Shown here: in pieces, positions 18,901 to 27,078 of the stretch
Layout: every line of letters begins with the position of its first letter
Numbering within the stretch: the first letter of the stretch is position 1
DNA from: Micractinium sp. NFX-FRZ
Taxonomy: Eukaryota; Chlorophyta; Trebouxiophyceae; Chlorellales; Chlorellaceae
Reading direction: 5' to 3'
Length of the DNA stretch: 27,078 bases
Assembly: GCA_029339195.1 (NCBI GenBank)
Contig: JAPTJF010000627.1
Coordinates: 1-27,078 of the forward strand
The notes under the pieces: generated by a model
The model's database searches: none
Seen by the model: the letters and a program-made list of their open reading frames with translations, nothing else
What the model was told of the DNA's origin: nothing
Program-made: the position numbers and the translations under genes

Positions 18901-21900
18901 TTAAGGGGAGGCTGCTCCACCAGCATGGACGGGACTGGCTGCCGTTGAGGGAAGAGTGTGCACAGTGCGGCGACCCAAGGCAGCCGGGTGCCGCTTTGCT
19001 TGGTGAAACGGGCTTCCCTTCCTGCCTGCCTGCCTGCTCTTGCTGACCGCCTGTTGCCTGCTCTTGCTGACCGCCTGTTGCCTGCTCTTGCTGACCGCCT
19101 GTTGCCTGCTCTTGCCGACCGCTTGTTGCCTGCTCTTGCTGACCGCCTGTTGCCTGCTCTTGCTGACCGCCTGCCCGCCTGCTCTTGCTGACCACTTGTT
19201 GCCTGCTCTTGCTGACCGCCTGTTGCCTGCTCTTGCTGACCGCCTGCCCGCCTGCTCTTGCTGACCGCCTGTTGCCTGCTCTTGCTGCGCCATCCTTGCT
19301 GCTGCAGGTGCGGCGCGGCCCCCGCCCCGACGTGGTCACCCTCAACACGCTCATCTCGGCGGCTGCGGCGGGCGGCAACGTGCGAGCTGCCATGCGCATA
19401 TTTTCCGACATGGTGGACGCAGGTAGGGGGCGCTATGCAGGGCTGGCGTGGGCTGGCGTGAGAGGGGGCACGGCCTGTGTGTCGGCCTTGAGAGGGCAGG
19501 GAGGGTGGGGCTGTGACAGCAACTGCACTAGGCTTACAGGCCGGCGCATGGCCCCATTTCTTGGGGCAGGCACCATCCCCAATCTTGGTCCGGGGTTGGG
19601 GTGCCGTGGTGCCGCCATGGTGTCGTTGCAGGTGCTGCATGTTGGAATTGTATGCAGTGTGCTGGGCTGGGCCGAGCTGCGGATGAATTTTGCAAGACAG
19701 TCATCGGATGCTGACTCATGCCACCCTGCATGACCTCTACCCCTTGTCCCTACCCCCCCTCCCATGGCCCCCCCGCCCTGCAGACATTGAGCCAACAGAG
19801 CGCACCTGCGGCGCTCTGCTCAACTGCTACGCCAAGGCCCGGGATGCCGCCTCGGCCCGCAAGGTGGGGGTGGGCAAGAGGGATTGTGTTTAGGCGGGGC
19901 GGGGCGGGGCGTGGGGGCTGAACCCTCACAGTAATGTGCTGCCCCCTGCTTGCAATGCATGCACTCAGTCACGTCGATGCCACTGTGTGTCTCCCGTGAA
20001 ATGCACCCTCACAGCTTTGCTGCCCAACCTGTGGGTTCCCCCCACACGCCATGCGTGCAGGTGTTAGAAAGCACGGCGGGCCTGCGGCGATCCTCTCGGC
20101 TCCCTGCCCTGCCTATGACCACTCCATCGTAGCCCCTCTCACACATCCTGAGAGATACACCCTGCCCTCTGCGCCCTCCTTGCCCCCCGCCCTGCTGCCA
20201 GGTGTTTGACAGCATGGCGGCTCTGGGCATTGAAGCCAACCTGGAGATCTACACCTCCCTCATAGACGCCTGCGTGCAGGCGGGCGGGCGCAAGTGGACT
20301 CAGGTGGGTGTTTGCAAAGGCAGGAGGGGTGCGAGGGCAAACGGGCGTGTGTGCTTGGGGACGGACGCAGGGCAAGTGTTCTTGCTCTGCCCTGTGTTGC
20401 CACGTCGTGCCCAATCACGGCTTGCCGGACGCTAGCTTGCCAACACGCTTGCCAACACGCGTTGACCTGCAGCTGACCTGTGAGCTGCCTTACCAGCCAG
20501 CCGCCAACAACTACCTCACTGTATCTGGGTGTGACACCTCTGCTGCAGTTGGCGTTTGACTTGCTGGACCAGATGCGGGGCGAGGGGCTGGCCCCCAGCG
20601 CCGTCACCTATGGCTGCCTGCTGGCCGCATGCGAGCGGGCAGGCGACGTGGACCGGGCGTTTGCGCTGTACAAGCAGGCCTGCGACGAGGTGGGGGCCTG
20701 GCTGTATTGTTTCGTTTTGTTGTTAGGCTTGGTAGCAGCGGGAGTGGCAGTGGGGGTGGCAAGCGTGTACAAGCAGGCCTGCGACGAGGTGCGGGGGCTG
20801 GTTGCCATCTTGCTTGGCCTTCTCAGTAAGCTTGGCTTGGTGGCAATGGGAGGTGTGGCCGTGCATGGCAGGGGTGCGCTGTGAGGATGTGTCGCTTCGA
20901 TGCCTCACTGCATGCCAGACTAGAATGTGCTCATAATGTGCAACCTCCACCCATGTGCGTCTGGCTGCAGGGCGTGGTGCCCAGCGACCAGATGCACGAC
21001 ATGCTGATCGGCGCCTGCACCGAGGCGGACCGCTTGGAGGAGGCGGTGGATTTGGTCAAGCGCGTGGCTCGCCAGCAGCAGGGCGGGCGGGGCGGCGCTG
21101 GCGGGTCAGTCCTCGGAGGCATGGGCGGCAGCGGGAGCCCTGGCGGCGTCGGCGCAGGGGGCATGCTGCAGGAGAACACGCTCAACTCGCTGATACGCGC
21201 GCTGTGCGGCAAGTATGTGGACCGCGCGCTGCGCCTGCTGAGCCTGTGCCAGGTGAGCATGATGTGCATGCTGTGCACGTTGTGGCGTGCTGTGCTGCTG
21301 CAGTCAGGACAGCATAATGCTGCGGTTCGCAGCGCCTCGCCACTGGCACCACATGTCTTGCACTCTGATGGTGCTCATAGTATGAGTAGTGCGGCCTGTG
21401 AGCTGACCGTGCTGGCGTGCAACAGCAATGAAGGCAACCTCTCTTGCTCCGCGCCTCGCGTCTGATGCCCAGGTGCCTCCTGCCCTCCCCCCACCTGCCC
21501 CCGGCCCCGCTGCCTCAGACGATGGGCATGAAGCCCAGCCGCAGCACCTACCTCAGCCTGATCACCGGCTGTGCCAAGGCCTCACGCAGCGCTGTATCCT
21601 ACGACCTCTACCGCTCACGTGAGCATTGGAGGGCGGCAGCATGGGAGTGTGAATGGTGGGGGGCCTGGCAGGCGGCCAGGCAGCGCAGGGTGTGCCTGCA
21701 TGGCAGGGGGGGTAGGTATCCACAGGCATTGGCAGAGCAAGGGTCGGTGGCCTATCGCCGCTGCAGCACGCAATGCATTGCCGCCCACTATTGTCGGCAC
21801 GCTCCTCGCCCGCTTGGGCTCCTGCCCACTGCTGCTGCCGCCGCTCACCGTGCCGCCCTCCCTGCACCTACCGCTGCCCCAATGCCCGGCCTGCCTTGCT

Positions 21901-23298
21901 GCAGTGCGGGCTCAGGGAATGGACGCCGACGGTCCCAGCACATCCGCCCTCATCACCTCCCTCTGCCAGGCCAACCAGGTGGGGTGCTTAGGCTTTGTAC
22001 TGACAGCATCACGTGCAGTCAGTGGAGCCTCCCCTGGATTCCATTGAGGCGTCTGCCTGCGCCCTCTCTCCTGCCTGCCTGGCCTGCGTGATATGCAGTG
22101 CCTCGCCGCATCTCCCGTCACCCGGGCATGCACCCTGCCTCCCACACCTCCCTCGCCACCCGCCCCACATCTCTCCACTGCTCCTCCACTGTTGGTCCGT
22201 GCAGCTGGACGTGGCAGAGACGGTGTACAGCGACAGCCTGGCCTGCGCCTGGCGGCGGGAGCAGGCCGCGCTCCCCTCGCCCATGGCGCGCCGTGGCGGG
22301 CTGACCAACCGCGCGCAGCTGCCTGATGCCGAGGCACTGGCCGCCCTCGTGCAGGTGTGTTGTGAGAACTTTCAGTCTCTTACCTTGTTCTACGTGCAGG
22401 GAGTGAGGGGAGGTCGGGCAGAATCTGGGTGCAGAAGCTGGGTGCAGGTGCAGGTGCACATCTGTGTTTAGGGTGAGGGGGGTAGGCAGGAGCGGCAGGG
22501 GTCCTGATGCCACTTGGTGGGCGCTTGTGCAGCGCACGGCGTGAGTGCCGCAGGTGCGCAGCACAGCTGCTTGGGGTTGGCATTTCATGGACTGGTGTTG
22601 ACACTTCGGCCTGGGTTTGCTGCACCGCTCCTCAATAACGGTGAGCACCAAGCACCTCTTTTGACTGACCCTTCTTGTGCCCTGCCTGCACCTACCCATC
22701 TGCCCCTGCCCCTTTTGCCCCACCCTCCGGCCGACCCTCGTGTGCCCCGCCTGCACCCTCCTATCTGCAGGCCTTTGCGGCGCGGCAGGACCTGCGCAGC
22801 GCGGCCAAGTACTACAAGCAGCTGCGGCGCAGCGGGCGCAGCGGGCTGGCGGCGGTGTCTGTGAGCCACCGCCGCATGTGGGAGCTGCTGATTGAGAATT
22901 TGTGCAGGCAGGGCAAGGTGCGGCAGGCGCTCCTGGTTTTTGACGACTTCAGGGCGGCGGGGGACGCGTGGATGGCGGCGCAGCAGCAGCACCACGAGCC
23001 GGAGCAGCACAGCGTGCACAGCACGCACAGCGGGGGCCACAGCAGCGCGGCGAGCTTTGATGATGCGGCTGCGGCGGCGGCAGAGGCTGCGGCTGCGGCG
23101 GCGCCTCCCCCTCCCGCCCGCTTCCCTAAGATGTCTAATGTCACGCTGGCTTTTCTGGAGGCATGCTGCCGACGGGAGCCGGACTGCGAGTGGCGCGTGT
23201 TTGACGTGTGCGCGGTGATGCGGCAGCAGAACGAGCAGAAACTGCAGGCTGGGCTGGCGCGGCCGCAGAAGGCCAGCCACCACTTTGCGCCCGCATGA
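15965..23298 (+). CDS. P-class PPR protein, probable chloroplast RNA factor (possibly MRL1-like)
   Basis: Exons: 15965-16780, 17047-17262, 17527-17663, 18054-18202, 18410-18530, 18764-18851, 19308-19422, 19784-19863, 20202-20303, 20549-20689, 20971-21252, 21519-21618, 21905-21978, 22205-22354, 22771-23298; 1032 aa, phases consistent, stop TGA. The N terminus (MPSVPAFLQLTLTRPLPRPG) is Arg/Ser/Ala-rich with few acids, like a plastid transit peptide. From about 110 to 810 run degenerate 35-residue helical repeats with the P-type pattern, for example PDTITYNSLLKAAAATGLL, PDVVTLNTLISAAAAGGNV and PSAVTYGCLLAACERAGDVD. A Gly-rich insertion lies at about 690-715. The tail (about 858-1032) is not PPR and contains an Ala-rich stretch. 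P-class proteins bind organelle RNA and stabilise or process it. The repeat block plus long tail, and RALCGKYVDRALRLLSL-type sequence, recall MRL1 (rbcL mRNA stability), but this is a guess. An upstream in-frame ATG at 15914 is an alternative start. Confidence 0.85.
18203..18260 (+). repeat. GT-rich microsatellite at an intron start
   Basis: Intron 4 of the PPR gene begins with runs of GT and GTGC units. It is simple sequence overlapping the splice donor. Confidence 0.8.
18280..18424 (+). repeat. Copy of the PPR exon 5 acceptor edge in intron 4
   Basis: GCAGCCTGCACCGGA at 18406-18420 spans the exon 5 acceptor. The same 15 bases occur at 18294-18308, 112 bp upstream, each preceded by a CCCTCCG-type tract. 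The copy keeps its AG, but the 112-bp spacing would shift the frame. Confidence 0.85.
19034..19290. repeat. 24-bp minisatellite in PPR intron 6
   Basis: About ten head-to-tail copies of a unit such as TGCTCTTGCTGACCGCCTGT plus TGCC fill this stretch, mostly 24 bp apart with two 28-bp variants that add GCCC. Copies differ at a few positions. Both strands stay open for long stretches because the unit length is divisible by three; this is not evidence of coding. Confidence 0.95.
20057..20240 (+). repeat. Copy of the PPR exon 9 start in intron 8
   Basis: Exon 9 starts at 20202 coding VFDSMAALG. At 20061, 141 bp upstream and in the same frame, GCAG is followed by sequence coding VLESTAGLR. The copy keeps its acceptor but runs into a stop soon after, so its use would truncate the protein. 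Confidence 0.7.
20665..20800 (+). repeat. Duplicated 3' edge and donor of PPR exon 10
   Basis: Exon 10 ends LYKQACDE with donor GTGGGG at 20690. Exactly 99 bp on, the sequence codes VYKQACDE with a second donor GTGCGG at 20789. The frame is open throughout, so the second donor would insert 33 mostly hydrophobic residues (including LYCFVLLLGLVAAGVAVGVA). Confidence 0.9.
22676..22775 (+). repeat. Copy of the PPR exon 15 acceptor tract in intron 14
   Basis: TGTGCCCTGCCTGCACCTAC at 22676 matches TGTGCCCCGCCTGCACCCTC at 22741, 65 bp apart, with the resemblance running up to the acceptor of the last exon. The upstream copy has lost its AG. Confidence 0.6.
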
Positions 23299-23385
23299 AG
23301 CGGCAGCGGACGGGCGGCATGCTGCTAGCTAGCTGAATGTATTAACCCGCATCGCCGCTAGCGTTGCATGCGCATTTATTTGATT

Positions 23386-23421
23386 TGTAAAAAGATTTGT
23401 AAAAAGCATGTGTCGCTGTAA
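23386..23421 (+). promoter_or_regulatory. Cluster of three TGTAA poly(A) signals
   Basis: TGTAA occurs at 23386-23390, 23398-23402 and 23417-23421, 88-119 bases past the PPR stop codon, in a locally AT-rich patch. The first two lie in a 12-bp repeat (GATTTGTAAAAA). Such clusters often give alternative 3' ends. Confidence 0.8.
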
Positions 23422-23612
23422 GCAACCGAAGCCTGAATGCGGCTCATGTGGCGAGGCTGCCTACTAAATCTCACAATCACCCTGCAGCTATGCTGCTGCG
23501 ACGCAGGCTCGGGCTTCCTGCGATAGGATCAACATTGGGATGCTACGGCATGCTCCCAACTTAGACTTAAACCGCACCTTCTGGGCTTTAGGCGGCCCAC
23601 CCGGTGCAGCAT

Positions 23613-23700
23613 GGCGGCGCAAGAGGTGGGACTCGCGTGTGGCATGTGCAGCACTGGCGGCGCAAGAGGTGGGACCGTCCCGTGTGGCATGTGCAGCACT
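23613..23700 (+). repeat. Tandem duplication of 43/45 bp
   Basis: Two units (23613-23655 and 23656-23700) begin GGCGGCGCAAGAGGTGGGAC and end GTGTGGCATGTGCAGCACT. They differ by a small insertion in the middle. The repeat lies between genes and no function is apparent. Confidence 0.9.
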
Positions 23701-23945
23701 GCTGAGCTGCTTCTCGATGCTGTCGTAGTGTGTGGCTTTGCTTGCGGTCCTGGCTAGTCCCCTCCCAGCGCGTCGTGGCCTGAGCGCCGGCCGTGCTGCT
23801 GCCCGCCTGCCTGGGGCGTGTCCACGGGGATGTTACACATGCGCTGGTGCTGCAGGCGCCAATGACAACGAGCGGTGCCAAGTGCTGGCTTGTGTATCTG
23901 TGCTACCATATGCGAACCTGACAAGTCACAGCGAAGTGACGCTCA

Positions 23946-24028
23946 CCCAGCATGGCAGCAGGACTCCCAGCCCCGCTTTGTCCCCACCCATGTCCCCACC
24001 CCTGCCCCACCCCAGCATGGCAGCAGGC
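23946..24028 (+). repeat. Direct repeat CCCAGCATGGCAGCAGG
   Basis: The 17-base sequence occurs at 23946 and 24011, 65 bp apart, with CCCCACCC-rich sequence between. It may be another small local duplication. Confidence 0.75.
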
Positions 24029-24105
24029 TGCCGCATGATTGTCAACTCTGCGCGCCCCCTGTGGAGGCGGTGAGGTGCGGCTTTCCGCCGCACGGCGTCT
24101 TCTCG

Positions 24106-24113
24106 TTTATATT
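24106..24113 (+). promoter_or_regulatory. TATA-like element TTTATATT
   Basis: This AT-rich octamer stands out in GC-rich DNA about 200 bases upstream of the chosen ATG at 24315, a spacing similar to that seen for the PPR gene. It is the best core-promoter candidate for the last gene. Confidence 0.35.
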
Positions 24114-24314
24114 CGTCTTCTTCAGCAGCGCGCGACGCACCCTCGGGACTTCTCGGGCCCTGCTGCCGGTGGCACGCCAGCCCTGCCGTGTGTGCAGGTG
24201 AAGGCCTGGAGGTGTGGGTGTTACGCACGGACGCCTGGTGTTAGCTCGCAAGGCGTGCGCAGCATCAGCGGAAGCGGCGGCGGCGGCGGCGGAAGGAACA
24301 AGCAACTCGCAGCA

Positions 24315-26984
24315 ATGCAGGCAGCTGACAGGCCACGTCGCGAGAGCACAGGCACCCCAGGTGTGCCATGGCGTGAGCAGAAGGAGAGCAGCACGAGTAA
24401 ATGTCAGCCAGTGGGTGCCTCTTTGCACAAGCGCAAGCAGCAGGTGGCCATGCCTGACGGCGAAGACGTCGAGCGTGGAGGCAAGCAGCCGCGTGCAGCA
24501 TTCGTCAGCCCAGACGCCGCCCTCCAGCAGCTGCAGGCAGTGGCCGGCGATGCAGGTCCTTCTCAGCAACCAGCAGCGGCCAGCAGCGCAGCTGGCCCCT
24601 CCCGGCAGCCGGCGGCGCCCGGCGCAGGCCCCTCCCAGCAGAAGGCAGCAGCTGGTGGCCCAGGCACTGCTGAAGAGCCCTCAAATCCTGGGTGCGTGGT
24701 TGATGGCCTGCCCAGCTCTGGTCGCAGATTGTGGGATCCAAATCGGCTGCGCATTCTTCCAGCTGTCGCTGTGCACTCATTTACTAGGGGGTGTGCTTGG
24801 CTCGCTTGGCGTGGCCCATGTTTAATAAGCTTCCACTTCATCCCCCCCTCCCCCCCCACTCGACACCCCTTGCACTGTCGTACCTGCGTGCAGCATGCGA
24901 GGTGGCATCGCTGTGCTAGCACACGTGTCTGAGCTCATCAGCCGCACGGCTGCCCCTCAAGCCCCCCCACAGCCGGACGCACCCCTTGCCAGTGTGGTTC
25001 AGCATGCCAACGCAGGCGAAGAGGGGGCCGCGCCGGTGAGTTGCCCGCTGGCAGCCTTCAACGAGATAGCCAGCAAGCAGCCACACGCTCGTCATTTTGC
25101 CAGCCCTCACTGCCCACCTCACCCATGCATAGTGCAGGCGCTGCACCCCAATATCACCAAGGTGTGCCGCATCCCACAAGAGCTCGCCGACAGCCTGTGT
25201 GCACGAAAGGGGGTGGCCTTCCAAAAGAACAAGGACAAGCACGCTAGGTGGGCTGCTACACATGCTCTTGTGCGCGGGAAGTAGTGAACAGCGTGCAGTG
25301 CTCCGTAACTGGTGCCCTTGCACGAGGACTTATAGTATGTGGCCCTCACTGTGCTGCCAGCAGCCCCCATAGATTGACATTTGACTACCGTTTGACCACT
25401 CCTGTCGTCTTACTCCTTCAGCCTGCGCCCCTTCAAGCCCCAGATCCACGAGTTCCCCCTCACCACGACGCTGCACACATTGTACGGTTGCGTGGGCTCT
25501 TTGTAGTGTTGAAGCGCATCTGCAGCGCACACCCACGTGCCGCCGCAGCGCTGTGAAAAAAAAAAAAAAAAAAAAAAACGCATGTTCAGCTTGCCAGCCG
25601 GTTCAGACCAAGTGCTCTTGAGGCGGTCCCCATGCGGGCCCCCACGCGCCCTAAGGACGTGTCTGAGAAATAGAAGTCTTGTGTGTGTTGATGGCGCTGC
25701 TTTTAGTGCAATGGTGGATGGCATGCCCCGCCTCCTGCCGCTGCATAGCATGTTTGACTGCGTAGGGCGCCAGCACCCCCCTCTGACGTGCATGTCTGCA
25801 GTGAGGCAATTGGGTTTAAGCTGGGGGGCAACCCATGTGTGGAGCAAGAGTTCGCCGGCTTGTATGTGGCTCTGCACGCCCTGCGGCACATCCCCGAAGG
25901 GGAGCAGCTCTTCAAGCGGTTTGTGTGGCACGAGGCGACTGCAAGCAAGGTGCCAAAGAATGTCTGGGGGCAGAGCACTGTGCTGGAGCAACGCTGGAAC
26001 CTAGTGGTGAGATGTGCCCCGGCCGCTCAGCAGCTGATTTGCGTGCCATCGCATATTAGCCTGATGCACGGCTTTGAGAGGGTTGAGTTGGGATGGGTGT
26101 GGGGTGTGGCTAGTTTGGTGGGTGGGTGGGTGTGGGTGTGGGTGTGTGGTGGGGGAGGGGGGACGCTTGACGCACATGCCGTCCTGCTTCGTTTCTTCCT
26201 GCCTTTCTTCCTAATACACCGTGGACGTGCGAGGAGGCGTGCGGTGTTGTGCTCATTTATTGTAGCGTGTGCGTGCAATGCGTTTCTGACCTTGCAGTTT
26301 GGAGAGGAGCTGCCGGCGGAGCCCCCCGGGCCGGCGCTGAGCCAAGAGGATCTTTTGAACGCAGGAGAGCTGCTGTGGCCAGCCGCCGAGGGAGACCAGG
26401 TGACCAATGCCAGGACGCTAGCTCGCCCGTCAGGGAATGCATGATGGACCTGCCGTACTCTTAGTGTGTTCTCCCTCTTAGTGTGTCAGGACCTTGCTTG
26501 TTTACAGTCCGTTTCTCCGCAATGAAACTTGCGGTACAGAGGCGCTTCGCGCAACCCGGCCGACCTGCTGGTGTGTATGCTGCCATTTGCATGCACCCAT
26601 TGGACTGCAGCTCCGCCCTCCCGCCACCACTTGCGCGTTCTTATCCATCCACCCACATGGCCGGCCATGCCTGCCACCCTCCGTGTGACAGGAGGCGTTG
26701 CACCCCAACTTGACGGTGCTGTGCCGCATCCCGCAAGAGCTGGCCAAGGGCACACAGGCTGGCAAGCTGCTGGCCTCCAGGAACAACCCAGACGAAAGGT
26801 GAGCTCCACATCTCTCGTCGGAAATCTTGTTGAGCCGAGCATGAGCTCTCTTAGAGCCTTTAGCTATAGCCCGGGTTGTATGCTTCGCTTGCTGCTTCAT
26901 CGGGAGAGCCATGTGGTGCTCTCTCCTTGCAGAGGGGATTTCACTGCAAAAGGTGTCACCGCCAGTGCATTGCGATTCAAGTGA
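24315..26984 (+). CDS. Unrecognised protein with an internally duplicated HPN-CRIPQELA motif
   Basis: Provisional exons: 24315-24691, 24894-25035, 25138-25247, 25422-25502 (or ending 25481), 25802-26006, 26298-26399, 26692-26798, 26933-26984; 391 aa, stop TGA, phases consistent. Residues 1-126 are low-complexity, with three GPS(Q/R)QPAA-like units, and look disordered. Exon 3 codes ALHPNITKVCRIPQELADSL and exon 7 codes EALHPNLTVLCRIPQELAKG, an obvious internal duplication about 215 residues apart. Between them lies a compact segment: LRPFKPQIHEFPLTTTLHTL, then GFKLGGNPCVEQEFAGLYVA, LRHIPEGEQLFKRFVWHEAT and NVWGQSTVLEQRWNLV. No signal peptide or membrane helix is evident. I do not recognise the family and infer no function. 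The start and the end of exon 4 are the least certain points. A mobile-element origin was considered but no polymerase or transposase motif is visible. Confidence 0.6.
25556..25578 (+). repeat. Homopolymer of 23 A
   Basis: An uninterrupted run of 23 A lies in intron 4 of the last gene, soon after the end of exon 4. It is striking in this GC-rich DNA. It may be simple slippage, or the tail of a small retroposed copy; no target-site duplication was identified. Confidence 0.9.
26080..26165 (+). repeat. GT/GGGT-rich simple sequence
   Basis: A G/T-only-like stretch of GGGT and GGTGTG units fills part of the intron after exon 5 of the last gene. No coding or regulatory role is apparent. Confidence 0.75.
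26517..26534. repeat. Small palindrome CCGCAA-N6-TTGCGG, copy 1
   Basis: A 6-bp inverted repeat with a 6-base loop (TGAAAC) lies in the intron before exon 7. It belongs to a segment of about 45 bp that resembles the 3' flank at about 27017-27060. Confidence 0.7.
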
Positions 26985-27031
26985 TCGTGCACATCAGCAT
27001 GTTGCTTGTTTTTGCTTTACATCTTTTTACC

Positions 27032-27047
27032 CGCAATGAATCTTGCG
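27032..27047. repeat. Small palindrome CGCAA-N6-TTGCG, copy 2
   Basis: The same hairpin-forming core as at 26517, with loop TGAATC, occurs 48 bases after the stop codon of the last gene, in its presumed 3' UTR. No TGTAA is visible before the window ends. Confidence 0.7.
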
Positions 27048-27078
27048 ATAAAGATGCCTAGGTTTCTGAAAACCTGGA

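Larger units (their letters stand above)
23299..24314 (+). other. Intergenic: PPR 3' UTR and upstream region of the last gene
   Basis: The left part is the PPR 3' UTR with poly(A) signals. The middle holds a 43/45-bp tandem duplication and a 65-bp-spaced direct repeat. The right part contains a TATA-like element and the likely 5' UTR of the downstream gene. An open frame continues upstream of the chosen start at 24315, so the coding region might begin earlier. Confidence 0.5.

Noticed and set aside
19034..19290. CRISPR array
   Set aside because: Units are directly adjacent with no unique spacers, and the DNA is eukaryotic; it is a minisatellite.
18621..19640. Long - strand open frame (339 aa) rich in Gln, Ser, Lys and Ala
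   Set aside because: It runs through the 24-bp minisatellite, whose length divisible by three keeps frames open, and is antisense to PPR exons. Composition is repetitive and no domain is visible.
24214..24825. Alternative + strand frame (203 aa) overlapping the last gene
   Set aside because: It overlaps exon 1 of the preferred model in another frame and does not continue into the downstream exons in phase.
25537..26004. + strand frame starting near the A-run (poly-Lys)
   Set aside because: The Lys run comes from the A homopolymer, and the part after 25801 is out of frame with the conserved-looking exon 5.

Overview
The window looks like nuclear DNA from a unicellular green alga, most likely a Chlorella-type trebouxiophyte. 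It is GC-rich. Genes are cut into many short exons by introns of roughly 70-560 bp with GTGAGN/GTGGGT-type donors and (C)AG acceptors. TGTAA, the usual green-algal poly(A) signal, follows at least two genes. Proteins carry Ala-, Gln- and Gly-rich insertions. I see no bacterial-style operon, rRNA, tRNA or CRISPR array. Exon models were built by hand from splice motifs, reading phase and family resemblance. All five close in frame, but none has transcript support.

Layout: (1) 535-3739, + strand, a WD40 protein resembling WDR13, 8 exons. (2) 8641-4761, - strand, a plastid-type PHT4/ANTR anion (phosphate) transporter of the major facilitator superfamily, 7 exons. (3) 15748-9415, - strand, a JmjC ribosomal oxygenase of the NO66/RIOX1 family, 15 exons, with its Fe-binding residues at the expected spacing. 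(4) 15965-23298, + strand, a large P-class pentatricopeptide-repeat (PPR) protein, probably an organelle RNA factor, 15 exons. (5) 24315-26984, + strand, an unrecognised gene of 8 exons with an internally duplicated motif. Genes 1 and 2 converge on an intergenic stretch of about 1 kb. Genes 3 and 4 diverge from a 216-bp shared promoter. The genes do not form one pathway; this is an ordinary mixed nuclear neighbourhood.

The most unusual signal is in the introns. In about 12 of 48 introns, the sequence at one exon edge (splice site plus the first or last 20-50 coding bases) is repeated, in decayed form, 50-250 bp away inside the adjacent intron. Some copies keep the AG or GT dinucleotide and some have lost it. 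Two donor-side copies lie exactly 99 and 108 bp from the real donor with the frame open between, so they could give in-frame alternative splice forms. This pattern fits intron growth by local tandem duplication across splice sites. Other points of interest are a probable GC-AG intron holding a perfect 14-bp hairpin, a 24-bp minisatellite in a PPR intron, and signs that the 3' end of gene 5 arose by duplication.
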